A stretch of DNA of 64,000 nucleotides, from contig NZ_JAQBIE010000007.1 of NCBI RefSeq assembly GCF_028294535.1, positions 1-64,000 on the forward strand. The letters are read 5' to 3'. The position numbers and the translations under genes are program-made. The DNA comes from Paracoccus onchidii (GTDB lineage Bacteria > Pseudomonadota > Alphaproteobacteria > Rhodobacterales > Rhodobacteraceae). Positions 1-8,309 of this stretch are shown here, in pieces. The notes beneath the pieces were generated by a model that was not told where the DNA came from, searched no databases, and saw nothing but the letters and a program-made list of their open reading frames with translations. Every line of letters begins with the position of its first letter. Positions within the stretch are counted from its first letter, which is position 1.

Positions 1-1262
1 ACGACACGATCCGGTCCAGCGGGACGGGTGTTTATGACGGCCAGAGCGGCAACGATTATGTCTATGCGGGTCTTGGCTCGGCGGAAACGCTGCGGGGTGG
101 TTCCGGCACGGACTGGCTGAATACGACGTCGTTCAGCGGCAATTACAACGTCAACATGACGACCGGGGTGACGAATTACGCCGGGGAAAGCTTTACCCAG
201 TTCGAGAACCTTCTTTCCGGTTCCGGCAATGACACGCTTACGGGGACATCCGGGGCGAACCGGATCTATGGCGGCGGCGGCAATGACCGGATCGACGGGC
301 TTGGCGGCAACGACTATATCAATGGCGGCGCGGGCAATGATCACCTGACCGGCGGCGGAGGTCGCGATACGGTCTATGGTGGCTCTGGCCATGACACGAT
401 CCGGTCCAGCGGGACGGGTGTTTATGACGGCCAGAGCGGCAACGATTATGTCTATGCGGGTCTTGGCTCGGCGGAAACGCTGCGGGGTGGTTCCGGCACG
501 GACTGGCTGAACACGACCACCTTCAATGGCGATTACGAAATCGACATGGAGACAGGCACGACCAACTATTCCGGTGAAAGCTTTACCCAGTTCGAGCATT
601 TGCGCTCGGGGAATGGTGACGACAAGCTGATGGGAACTTCGTTCGGCAACGCCATCTATGGCGGCGATGGCGAAGATAGCATCTATGGTCGTACCGGGAA
701 TGATTTCCTGTATGGTCAGAATGACGATGACCGCGTTTACGGGCAGTCAGGGAACGACCGCGCCTACGGCAATTCAGGTGATGACCGCGTGTTCGGTGGC
801 AGCGGGCATGACTTTGTGCATGGTGGAGCGGGCGATGATATCGTCAAGGGTAACTCGGGGAATGACACGCTGGTGGGCGGTCAGGGCGCCGATACGCTGA
901 CGGGTGGCGGCGGCGAGGACACGTTCCGCTTTTACAGCACGTCGGAATCTCCCTTTGGCAGTTCCGGGAACTATGATCGGATTACCGATTTCCAGGGGGC
1001 GGGTATCAATCTTGTTTCTGCAACCGAGGACCGGATTGATTTGTCTTCTATCGATGCGGACACCACTGCTGCAGGCAATCAGGCCTTTAGTTTTAGCGGT
1101 ACCACCAATGGCGGTGCCGGTACGATCTGGATGCAGGATGTCGGCAGTGAAACATGGTTGCGTGTCAATACCGATGATGATTCCGCACCGGAGATGACGG
1201 TCCGAATATCGGATGGTTCAGATAGTGCCAATGATTACTGGGCCGGGGATTTCATTCTCTGA
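1..1262 (+). CDS. RTX/hemolysin-type calcium-binding secreted protein, 5' end outside window
   Basis: The reading frame is open to the left edge (first full codon at base 3), so the N-terminus is missing and about 420 residues are visible. The visible part is mostly glycine/aspartate-rich nonapeptide repeats of the GGxGxDxxx type (for example GGGGNDRIDGLGGNDYINGG). These fold into a calcium-filled parallel beta-roll outside the cell. The last 120 residues, starting near GADTLTGGGGEDTFRF and ending DYWAGDFIL, resemble the C-terminal domain of serralysin-like M10 peptidases, which carries the type I secretion signal. No catalytic domain is in the window, so the enzyme or adhesin activity is unknown. 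A 130-residue segment is duplicated inside the gene. No type I exporter gene lies in the window. Confidence 0.85.
   Translation, partial: DTIRSSGTGVYDGQSGNDYVYAGLGSAETLRGGSGTDWLNTTSFSGNYNVNMTTGVTNYAGESFTQFENLLSGSGNDTLTGTSGANRIYGGGGNDRIDGLGGNDYINGGAGNDHLTGGGGRDTVYGGSGHDTIRSSGTGVYDGQSGNDYVYAGLGSAETLRGGSGTDWLNTTTFNGDYEIDMETGTTNYSGESFTQFEHLRSGNGDDKLMGTSFGNAIYGGDGEDSIYGRTGNDFLYGQNDDDRVYGQSGNDRAYGNSGDDRVFGGSGHDFVHGGAGDDIVKGNSGNDTLVGGQGADTLTGGGGEDTFRFYSTSESPFGSSGNYDRITDFQGAGINLVSATEDRIDLSSIDADTTAAGNQAFSFSGTTNGGAGTIWMQDVGSETWLRVNTDDDSAPEMTVRISDGSDSANDYWAGDFIL
3..121 (+). repeat. Intragenic RTX repeat, copy 1
   Basis: These 119 bases are identical to 393..511, exactly 390 bases downstream and in frame. 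Beyond the identical core the two units stay similar at protein level (NTTSFSGNYNVNMTTG against NTTTFNGDYEIDMETG), so the repeat unit is about 130 residues. Confidence 0.95.
393..511 (+). repeat. Intragenic RTX repeat, copy 2
   Basis: Second copy of the 119-base identical core, 390 bases after copy 1. The downstream part of this unit has diverged, which suggests recent duplication or gene conversion limited to the core. Confidence 0.95.
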
Positions 1263-1281
1263 TCATTCACGCAACAAGACG

Positions 1282-1311
1282 CAGGGCGCGGCCATGATCG
1301 GCCGCGCCCTG
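1282..1311. terminator. Bidirectional terminator hairpin between the RTX gene and carB
   Basis: A perfect 12-bp stem (left arm 1282..1293, right arm 1300..1311) closes on the 6-base loop ATGATC. It lies between the stops of two convergent genes, 20 bases after the RTX stop and 25 bases from the carB stop. The flanking T tracts are weak on both sides, so terminator function rests mainly on stem strength and position. Confidence 0.7.
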
Positions 1312-1335
1312 TTCCTGTGCTTGCGATGTTGGTGA

Positions 1336-4300
1336 TCAGGCCTGCAATGAGCGGACGCCGACCTCGCCTTCTTCGCGGGATTTGATCGCGGCGACGGCTG
1401 CAATGCTGCCTGCGGCCGTGGTGAAATAGGGGATCTTGCCATACAGAGCGACAGCCCGGATTTCACGCGAATCCGCGATGGCCTGTGCGCCTTCGGTCGT
1501 GTTCAGAACCATGGCGATATCCTGGTTCTTGAGACGATCAACGATATTGGGGCGCCCTTCATAAACCTTGTTCACACGGCTGGCTTCAACGCCCTGGGCC
1601 GCCAGAAAATCTGCGGTGCCCGAGGTTGCGATTACCTTGAAGCCCATTTGGGTCAGATCTCGGGCGGCCTGGGCCAAGGCATCGGTCTTGTCCGCGTCCT
1701 TGACCGACAGGAACACCTGGCCTTCATGCGGCAGCACGCTTCCAGCGCCCATCTGCGCCTTCAGGAAGGCCCGCGGGAAATTGCGATCCCAACCCATGAC
1801 TTCGCCGGTCGAGCGCATCTCGGGGCCAAGCAGCGTATCGACGCCGGGGAAGCGTGCGAAAGGCAGCACCGCCTCTTTGACCGAGAACCAGGGCGTGATC
1901 GGATCTGCCAGCGTCAGAGGATCGGCGAAAGGCAGGTCATCTTCGGGGCCAACGCCTTCGGGATAGGGATCGCGTGCCGGGAAGTTCGACATCGGCTCAC
2001 CCGCCATCAGACGCGCGGCGATCGAGGCAATGGCGCTGTCGGTCGCCTTGGCCACGAAAGGCACGGTGCGCGACGCACGCGGGTTCACCTCAAGCACGAA
2101 GATCTCGCCGTCCTTCAGCGCGAACTGCACGTTCATCAGGCCGACGACGCGCAAACCGCGTGCCATCAACTCGGTCTGGCGCTTCAATTCGGTGATCGTT
2201 GCCTGATCCAGCGTATGGGGGGGCAGCGAACAGGCGCTGTCGCCGGAATGAACGCCGGCTTCTTCGATATGCTCCATGATGCCCGCGACATGGACATTCT
2301 CGCCATCGCAAAGTGCGTCAACGTCAACTTCGATCGCACCGGCCAGATAGCTGTCCAGAAGAACCGGGTTCTTGCCCGAAACCACCACGGCCTGCGTGAT
2401 ATAGCGCTTGAGATGGTCCATATCCCGCACGATTTCCATCGCGCGACCGCCCAGAACATAGGATGGGCGGATGACCAGTGGGAAGCCGATCCGTTCCGCA
2501 ATGGCAATGGCTTCTTCGTCGCTATGGGCGATCCCGTTGATGGGCTGTTTCAGCTCCAACCGGTTCAGCAGATCCTGAAAACGTTCGCGGTCCTCGGCCA
2601 GATCGATGGCATCGGGCGTGGTGCCCAGGATCGGGATTCCCTCGGCTTCCAGATCATTCGCCAGTTTCAGCGGCGTCTGGCCACCGAATTGCACGATGAC
2701 GCCATGCAGCGTGCCATTGTCGCGTTCGGTCCGCAGGATTTCCAGCACATGTTCAAGTGTCAGGGGTTCGAAATACAGCCGGTCCGAGGTGTCGTAATCG
2801 GTCGACACGGTTTCGGGGTTGCAGTTGACCATGATCGTTTCATAGCCCGCATCGGTCAGCGCGAAACAGGCGTGGCAGCAGCAGTAATCGAATTCGATCC
2901 CCTGACCGATCCGATTCGGGCCGCCACCAAGGATGACAACTTTCTTGGCATCCGTCGGGCGCGATTCGCATTCCACGTCGCCCATCGCTGCGGCTTCATA
3001 GGTGGAATACATATATGGGGTTTGCGCCTCGAACTCGGCGGCGCAGGTGTCGATGCGCTTGAAGACGGGACGCACATCGGCGGCCAGACGGTCGCGACGG
3101 ATCTCGGATTCTTCGCGACCGGTCAGTTGCGCAAGCCGCGCATCCGTGAAGCCCATCATTTTCAGGCCGCGCAGCTGATCGGCATCCGTGGGCAGGCCGT
3201 TGTCGCGCACGCCGTTTTCAGCATCTACGATTTCGCGCAGGCGGGCAAGGAACCACGGATCAAAGCTTGTGACCCGCTGGATTTCATCATCGGTCATGCC
3301 AAAGCGCATTGCCTGGGCGATGATGCGCAGGCGGTCCGGTGTTTGCTGGGACAGCGCGGCAATCACGGCGGGCTTTCCCTGTTCAGCCGCCCCCTCGATG
3401 ACGATTTCATCCAGACCCGACAGCCCGTTTTCCATCGAGCTCAGCGCCTTTTGCAGCGATTCGTGGAAGCTGCGGCCAATCGCCATGACTTCGCCCACCG
3501 ATTTCATGGCCGTGGTCAGTTCGGGCTTGCTGCCGGGGAACTTCTCGAAGGCAAAGCGCGGGATCTTGGTGACGACATAGTCGATCGAAGGCTCGAAGCT
3601 GGCCGGCGTCACCTTGGTGATGTCATTGTCCAGCTCGTCCAGCGTATAGCCGACGGCCAGTTTCGCGGCGATCTTGGCAATCGGGAAGCCCGTGGCCTTC
3701 GACGCCAGTGCGGAACTACGCGAGACGCGCGGATTCATCTCGATCACGACCATCCGGCCGTCGGCGGGGTTGATCGCCCATTGCACGTTCGAGCCGCCGG
3801 TTTCGACGCCGATCTCGCGCAGCACGGCGATGCTGCCATTGCGCATGATCTGATATTCGCGGTCGGTCAGGGTCAGCGCCGGGGCAACAGTGATCGAATC
3901 GCCCGTATGCACCCCCATCGGATCCACGTTCTCGATCGAGCAGACGATGATGGCGTTGTCGGCGCGGTCGCGCACAACCTCCATCTCGTATTCCTTCCAG
4001 CCCAGCAGGCTTTCATCGATCAGCACCTGCGCAACGGGCGAGGCATCCAGCCCCGAACGCACGATACGTTCGTAATCGTCGCGATTATAGGCAACCCCGC
4101 CGCCGGTTCCGCCAAGGGTAAAGGCGGGGCGGATGATGGCCGGAAGGCCAATATCTTCCAGCGCATCCATCGCCTGCGCAACGCCTGCCGAAATGTCGTA
4201 TTTGCCATTGGCCAGCTTTGGTGCGGCGACGATGGTCGCGCGCGGGTTTTCCAAACCGATGCGGTCCATCGCTTCGCGGAACAGCTTGCGGTCTTCTGCC

Positions 4301-4674
4301 ATTTCGATGGCGGTGCGCTGTGCGCCGATCAGTTCAACCCCATAGCGGTTCAGCGCACCTGAATCCGCCAGCGCCAGCGCCGTGTTCAGGCCGGTCTGCC
4401 CGCCCATCGTCGGCAACAGCGCGTCGGGACGTTCCTTGGCGATGATCTTTTCGACGACTTCGGGGGTGATCGGCTCGATATAGGTGGCGTCTGCCATTTC
4501 CGGATCGGTCATGATCGTTGCCGGATTCGAGTTGACCAGAATGACCCGATAACCCTCTTCGCGAAGCGCCTTGCAGGCCTGTGCCCCCGAGTAATCGAAC
4601 TCGCAAGCCTGCCCGATCACGATGGGCCCAGCCCCGATGATCAGGATAGATTTGATATCGGTACGCTTTGGCAT
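1336..4674 (-). CDS. carB: Carbamoyl-phosphate synthase large subunit
   Basis: Makes carbamoyl phosphate from bicarbonate, two ATP and ammonia supplied by the small subunit, feeding arginine and pyrimidine synthesis. The 1112-residue length fits the family. Two homologous halves are visible, each with an ATP-grasp domain: [18 protein letters not shown] near residue 12 and [17 protein letters not shown] near residue 576. The metal/ATP motifs [17 protein letters not shown] and VFEVNP-like [17 protein letters not shown] are present. The C-terminal roughly 130 residues form the MGS-like allosteric domain. I chose the ATG at 4674 ([10 protein letters not shown]), which has GGAG six bases upstream; an in-frame start further upstream lacks support. 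The partner carA is not in the window. Confidence 0.97.
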   Translation of the reverse strand: MPKRTDIKSILIIGAGPIVIGQACEFDYSGAQACKALREEGYRVILVNSNPATIMTDPEMADATYIEPITPEVVEKIIAKERPDALLPTMGGQTGLNTALALADSGALNRYGVELIGAQRTAIEMAEDRKLFREAMDRIGLENPRATIVAAPKLANGKYDISAGVAQAMDALEDIGLPAIIRPAFTLGGTGGGVAYNRDDYERIVRSGLDASPVAQVLIDESLLGWKEYEMEVVRDRADNAIIVCSIENVDPMGVHTGDSITVAPALTLTDREYQIMRNGSIAVLREIGVETGGSNVQWAINPADGRMVVIEMNPRVSRSSALASKATGFPIAKIAAKLAVGYTLDELDNDITKVTPASFEPSIDYVVTKIPRFAFEKFPGSKPELTTAMKSVGEVMAIGRSFHESLQKALSSMENGLSGLDEIVIEGAAEQGKPAVIAALSQQTPDRLRIIAQAMRFGMTDDEIQRVTSFDPWFLARLREIVDAENGVRDNGLPTDADQLRGLKMMGFTDARLAQLTGREESEIRRDRLAADVRPVFKRIDTCAAEFEAQTPYMYSTYEAAAMGDVECESRPTDAKKVVILGGGPNRIGQGIEFDYCCCHACFALTDAGYETIMVNCNPETVSTDYDTSDRLYFEPLTLEHVLEILRTERDNGTLHGVIVQFGGQTPLKLANDLEAEGIPILGTTPDAIDLAEDRERFQDLLNRLELKQPINGIAHSDEEAIAIAERIGFPLVIRPSYVLGGRAMEIVRDMDHLKRYITQAVVVSGKNPVLLDSYLAGAIEVDVDALCDGENVHVAGIMEHIEEAGVHSGDSACSLPPHTLDQATITELKRQTELMARGLRVVGLMNVQFALKDGEIFVLEVNPRASRTVPFVAKATDSAIASIAARLMAGEPMSNFPARDPYPEGVGPEDDLPFADPLTLADPITPWFSVKEAVLPFARFPGVDTLLGPEMRSTGEVMGWDRNFPRAFLKAQMGAGSVLPHEGQVFLSVKDADKTDALAQAARDLTQMGFKVIATSGTADFLAAQGVEASRVNKVYEGRPNIVDRLKNQDIAMVLNTTEGAQAIADSREIRAVALYGKIPYFTTAAGSIAAVAAIKSREEGEVGVRSLQA

Positions 4675-4718
4675 GGAGGACTCCGGGGCTTTTTGGGGGC
4701 GGCGCAAAATCGATCGGG

Positions 4719-4746
4719 TTTATAATCATGACACGCGGCTGTGCAA
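4719..4746 (-). promoter_or_regulatory. Sigma-70-like promoter of carB
   Basis: On the minus strand TTGCAC (4746..4741) and TATAAA (4724..4719) are separated by 16 bases. This puts the transcript start near 4711, about 37 bases before the carB ATG. The rest of 4747..4878, between this promoter and the thiQ stop, shows no further recognisable element. Confidence 0.5.
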
Positions 4747-4878
4747 GGGTCAGCGACCATCAAGGCGACAGAATGTCGGTTGCCGACCCGTTTCGCCGAT
4801 GCGGATAGCGCGCCGGCATCCGGAAAATCGGCCGAAATGTCACGCGGTCGGGCGGCCCCAAGATCCGTCGCGCATCCA

Positions 4879-5574
4879 TCATTGCCCAAGATAGGCCCGC
4901 AGGCCGGGTGGCGGCGATTCCAGCAGCTCGTTGGTCGGGGCAGGGGGATGCACCTTGCCGTCATCCACCAGGATGGTCCGATCGGCGAAGCTGCGCGCAT
5001 CCGCCGGATCATGCGTGACCATAAGAACGGTGGCGTCGGTTCGGGTCGCGATATCACCCAGCAGTTTCAGCATCTCGGCCTTCAGCGCCGGACCAAGTGC
5101 GGCGAACGGTTCGTCAAGCAACAGGATGGGCCGTGCCCGCAACAGCACGCGTGCCAATGCGACACGGCTTTGTTGCCCACCCGACAATTCAGCCGGGCGG
5201 CGTGTGGACATGCCTTGCAGGCCCACTTGCGCGATCACATGTTCGACATCTTCGCGCTGCCGGCGGTTCAGTCGCAGATCCGGACGCAGACCCAGACCGA
5301 TATTCTGGCCGATGGTCAGATGAGGAAACAGGTTCTGGTCCTGAAACAGGAAAGAAACCGGTCTCTGGCCGGGTGAAACGGCGGAAAGATCAGCGCCCTG
5401 CCAAGCCACGGATCCCGCATCGGGTGCAAGAAATCCGCCTATCACCGACAGCAATGTTGATTTTCCCGACCCCGAAGGACCGATCACGGCGATCCGGGCG
5501 CCGGGTTCGATCGACAGGTCGGCAGCAAATTGAAAGCCGTTGCGCATCAGGCGCAGTCCGCGCAGATCAAGCAA
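4879..5574 (-). CDS. thiQ: Thiamine ABC transporter ATP-binding protein
   Basis: ATPase of the ThiBPQ importer for thiamine and its phosphates, acting on the cytoplasmic face of ThiP. Walker A (GPSGSGKST, residues 32-40), the ABC signature LSGGQQSR and Walker B ILLLDEPFAALG are all present. The length of 231 residues matches ThiQ. I chose the TTG at 5574 because GAGGAGG lies five bases upstream and translation then begins LLDLRGLRL, as in ThiQ proteins. The longer frame to 5610 would run 44 bases into thiP. With the TTG start the overlap with the thiP stop is 8 bases, suggesting translational coupling. Confidence 0.88.
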   Translation of the reverse strand: MLDLRGLRLMRNGFQFAADLSIEPGARIAVIGPSGSGKSTLLSVIGGFLAPDAGSVAWQGADLSAVSPGQRPVSFLFQDQNLFPHLTIGQNIGLGLRPDLRLNRRQREDVEHVIAQVGLQGMSTRRPAELSGGQQSRVALARVLLRARPILLLDEPFAALGPALKAEMLKLLGDIATRTDATVLMVTHDPADARSFADRTILVDDGKVHPPAPTNELLESPPPGLRAYLGQ

Positions 5575-7111
5575 GGCGTCCTCCTCGGTCAAACAGCCAG
5601 AACAGGGCAAAGCTGATGGACATCAACAACACCGCGCAGGCAGACGCATCGGTCATGCGATAGGAATTCATCAGCTGATACAATTTCAGCGGCAAAGTCG
5701 GCTGGTCGGTGGCGAAAAGGGCAATCACCCCCAGATCGCCCATGGCCAATGCCGCGGCCAATCCGGTGGAAAACCCCAATGGCGCGGCAAGTCGGGGCAG
5801 GGTCAGCAGGCGCAAGCGCGCCAGCCCCGTCATGTTCAGCGAATCGGCCAGGCGTCCGTAATCGGCGCGAAGTGATCGGGCGGCGGGAATCAGCGCGCGC
5901 AGGCCAAAGGGCAGCGCCATGACAGCATTGATCAGGGCGGTGACCGGCAGGGCCAGATCATCGATCGCGACATGGGCCCGCAGCATGATGAAAAGCCCCG
6001 TTCCCAGAACCAGCGGCGACGCCACAAGGGGCAACATGCCCGCGGCCTCGAGCCAGCCATTGCTTGTTTTCGCGATTGTCAGCGCCAGCGCCAGGCATAG
6101 CGCCGCTGCAATCGACGCCGAGATCAACGCCATGCAGATCGAACGCAGTGTCGCGGCCCAGACCTCTGTTGGCAGGTCGGGAATGCGCGGCAAACCTTGA
6201 AGGATGACCGCGCCAATCGGGCACAACAGGAACAGCGCGGCCGCCAGAATGGCGACGGCATCCATTGCCCGCCGCCAGCCGCGCGGACCGACCGGACCAT
6301 GCGCAAGATCCAGCCCGGTGCCAAAGGCGACCGCGGTCGCCATGCGCCGCGACAATACCAGCGCGCCAAGGCTGAGGGCGATTTGCACCAACCCCAGCGC
6401 CGCGGCCCGCCCAAGATCGAAATCAAAGCGAAACGCCTGGTATATTGCCAGTTCGACCGTGGTTGCCGCTGGTCCGCCGCCCAATGCCAAGGCGACCGTA
6501 AACGAGGTCAGGCAGACCAGAAATACCGCCAGCCAGATTCCGGGCAGGACGCCACGCAGCATCGGCCATTCCAGATGCCGGGCCGTATCGGCCGGGCCAA
6601 AACCAAGGCTGTCTGCCAGACGGAAACGTTCGACCGGAATCGATTGCCAGCCTTGCAGGATCAGTCGGATCGACAGGGGCAGGTTGAAAAAGACATGGGC
6701 CAGAACCACCCCTTGCCACCCATAGACCGAGAACTCGCCGATGCCGACGGCCCGCAATGCCTCGTTGATGGCACCGGTTCTGCCAAACACGGCAATCAGG
6801 CCCATGATCGCCACGATCACGGGCAGGATAAAGGGCGCCCCCAGCAATGTGACAAGCAGGGCGCGTCCGGGAAATCTGCGCCGCGCAAAGGCGCGCGCAA
6901 CCGGAACCGCGAGGCCCGCCGATAGCGCGGCGGACAATGCGGCCTGCCAGATCGTAAACCAGACGGCGCGCCAATCCCAGGATTGCAGGGCCGAAAGGCC
7001 GCGCGCCTGCCAAGCCACGGCCGCCAATGTGCCAAGGATCAACGCCGCCAGCGCTGCCGCGACCGCGATCCCCGCGGCGTCGCGTCTTAGCGCGAGAACG
7101 CCCGAAGCCAT
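5567..7111 (-). CDS. thiP: Thiamine ABC transporter permease
   Basis: Inner-membrane channel of the thiamine importer. The 514-residue protein is highly hydrophobic with about twelve predicted membrane segments arranged as two binding-protein-dependent permease modules, a fused architecture typical of ThiP and of iron(III) permeases. Identity as ThiP rather than an iron permease follows from the TPP riboswitch ahead of the operon and the adjacent ThiB and ThiQ. The ATG at 7111 lies inside the 3' end of thiB (25-base overlap), so translation is probably coupled; the ribosome site is weak (GGATG). Confidence 0.9.
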   Translation of the reverse strand: MASGVLALRRDAAGIAVAAALAALILGTLAAVAWQARGLSALQSWDWRAVWFTIWQAALSAALSAGLAVPVARAFARRRFPGRALLVTLLGAPFILPVIVAIMGLIAVFGRTGAINEALRAVGIGEFSVYGWQGVVLAHVFFNLPLSIRLILQGWQSIPVERFRLADSLGFGPADTARHLEWPMLRGVLPGIWLAVFLVCLTSFTVALALGGGPAATTVELAIYQAFRFDFDLGRAAALGLVQIALSLGALVLSRRMATAVAFGTGLDLAHGPVGPRGWRRAMDAVAILAAALFLLCPIGAVILQGLPRIPDLPTEVWAATLRSICMALISASIAAALCLALALTIAKTSNGWLEAAGMLPLVASPLVLGTGLFIMLRAHVAIDDLALPVTALINAVMALPFGLRALIPAARSLRADYGRLADSLNMTGLARLRLLTLPRLAAPLGFSTGLAAALAMGDLGVIALFATDQPTLPLKLYQLMNSYRMTDASACAVLLMSISFALFWLFDRGGRLA

Positions 7112-8076
7112 TCATCCAACGCGGGTTTGCGCAGGTCTTCCGCCTGAGTTTCGTCATAGAACAGGGTGGTGTCCGGGCGCGGCAGGTCACGCATGACCCC
7201 GGGCCATTTCGCCTGTTCCAGCTTGGCGGGCATTGACCAGTTTGCCAGGGGGATCGAGGTCTGGAAATCTTCGGTCAGGATCCAGTCCATGAACTTCTGC
7301 GCCAGCTCTGGTTGATCGGAACCCGCCACCTGTGCGGCCAGTTCGGCCATGAAATAATGGCCCTCGGGGAAAATCGCGGCATGTTTGGTTTGGTCGTCCT
7401 CGGCGACGATATGATAGGCGGGCGAGGTGGTATAGGACAGAACCATATCGGCTTCGCCTTCGGTGAACATTCCATAGCTTTCCGACCAGCCCTTCGTGAC
7501 GGTCAGCACCTTGGGCGCCAGCTTTTCCCAGGCCTCGGGGGTGTCATCGCCATAGATGGCCTTGACCCAAAGCAACAGCGCCAGCCCCGAAATCGACGAG
7601 CGCGGATCCTGAATCACGATTTTCAGATCCTCGGGGGCCGAGAGCAGCGCCTGGAAACTTTCGGGCGGGTTCTCCAGCCGGGTTTCGTCATAGATAAAGG
7701 CGGTTTCGCCCCAGTTATACGGCAGGAATATGTCATCACCCCATTCCACCGGCAGTGACAGGTCTGAAATATCCTGCCCGTGGGGTGCGAACAGCCCCGA
7801 AGCACGGGCGCGCGCGGTCACATCGGTATTCAGTCCGAAAACGATATCGGCATCGGTCTTGTCGCCCTCCATCAGAATGCGGGGCAGGATATCACCGGTG
7901 ACAAATTTCAGGTCGCATTCGCAAAAGGCTTCGAACCCTTCTTCGATCTTCGGTCCCGGCCCCCATTCGCTGGCGATGTAATCGCCCGCATAGATGGTCA
8001 GCGTGGGTTTTTCCTGCGCGGCTGCCGATGTGGCGGTCAGCAAGGCAAGGGTGGTCAAGGAAAGTCTTGTCATCAT
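7087..8076 (-). CDS. thiB: Thiamine ABC transporter substrate-binding protein
   Basis: Periplasmic receptor that delivers thiamine to ThiPQ. The protein of 329 residues begins with a classical signal peptide (MMTRLSLTTLALLTATSAAAQ) followed by EKPTLTIYAGDYIASEWGPG, the start of an extracellular solute-binding type 1 fold. Two adjacent ATGs exist at 8076 and 8073. AGGA sits six bases before the first, so 8076 was preferred. First gene of thiBPQ, with the riboswitch in its leader. The frame continues upstream as far as 8259, but that part is the riboswitch and not protein. Confidence 0.9.
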   Translation of the reverse strand: MMTRLSLTTLALLTATSAAAQEKPTLTIYAGDYIASEWGPGPKIEEGFEAFCECDLKFVTGDILPRILMEGDKTDADIVFGLNTDVTARARASGLFAPHGQDISDLSLPVEWGDDIFLPYNWGETAFIYDETRLENPPESFQALLSAPEDLKIVIQDPRSSISGLALLLWVKAIYGDDTPEAWEKLAPKVLTVTKGWSESYGMFTEGEADMVLSYTTSPAYHIVAEDDQTKHAAIFPEGHYFMAELAAQVAGSDQPELAQKFMDWILTEDFQTSIPLANWSMPAKLEQAKWPGVMRDLPRPDTTLFYDETQAEDLRKPALDEWLRAFSR

Positions 8077-8117
8077 CTGGCTTCCTCTCGAATTCGGGTT
8101 ACGAAAGAAAGGGCAGC

Positions 8118-8206
8118 GAAACCTTCCCTCCGCCGGCGCTAACCGGATCAGGTTCAACGGGTCCGCAATCTGCGTCTCAGCCTTGTGACAGGCCCCCCGA
8201 GGCATG
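8118..8206 (-). promoter_or_regulatory. TPP riboswitch (THI box) in the thiBPQ leader
   Basis: Read on the minus strand, the segment contains the hallmark TPP aptamer pieces in order: CTGAGA (8180..8175), then ACCCGTTGAACCTGATC around 8162..8146, then GGTTA, CCGGCG and AGGGAAGG closing the structure. These match the conserved pyrimidine-sensor and pyrophosphate-sensor helices of the class. The aptamer ends about 40 bases before the thiB ATG, so binding of thiamine pyrophosphate probably blocks ribosome access or ends transcription. I see no clear terminator after it, so control of translation is more likely. Confidence 0.93.
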
Positions 8207-8309
8207 CAGGAAACATACCGCGCCTGATGAATGCTGCAAGGTGAAAGCGCGGTTTTCAATGGCCGCCCGGATCGCTAAAACCGCCCTCAACCGGAAACAA
8301 GGGACCCTC

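Noticed and set aside
1..900. Short regular repeats that might suggest a CRISPR or minisatellite
   Set aside because: The repeats are in frame and encode GGxGxDxxx RTX nonapeptides; there are no spacers. The larger 390-bp repeat is reported separately.
1648..4362. A 904-codon open frame on the plus strand opposite carB
   Set aside because: It mirrors a certain gene in GC-rich DNA, has no family similarity, and consists of the antisense of conserved CarB motifs. Similar long antisense frames opposite mutS (9174..10877), dnaK (24566..26737), the flavoenzyme (56464..57891) and the GT14 gene (33672..35417) were rejected for the same reason.
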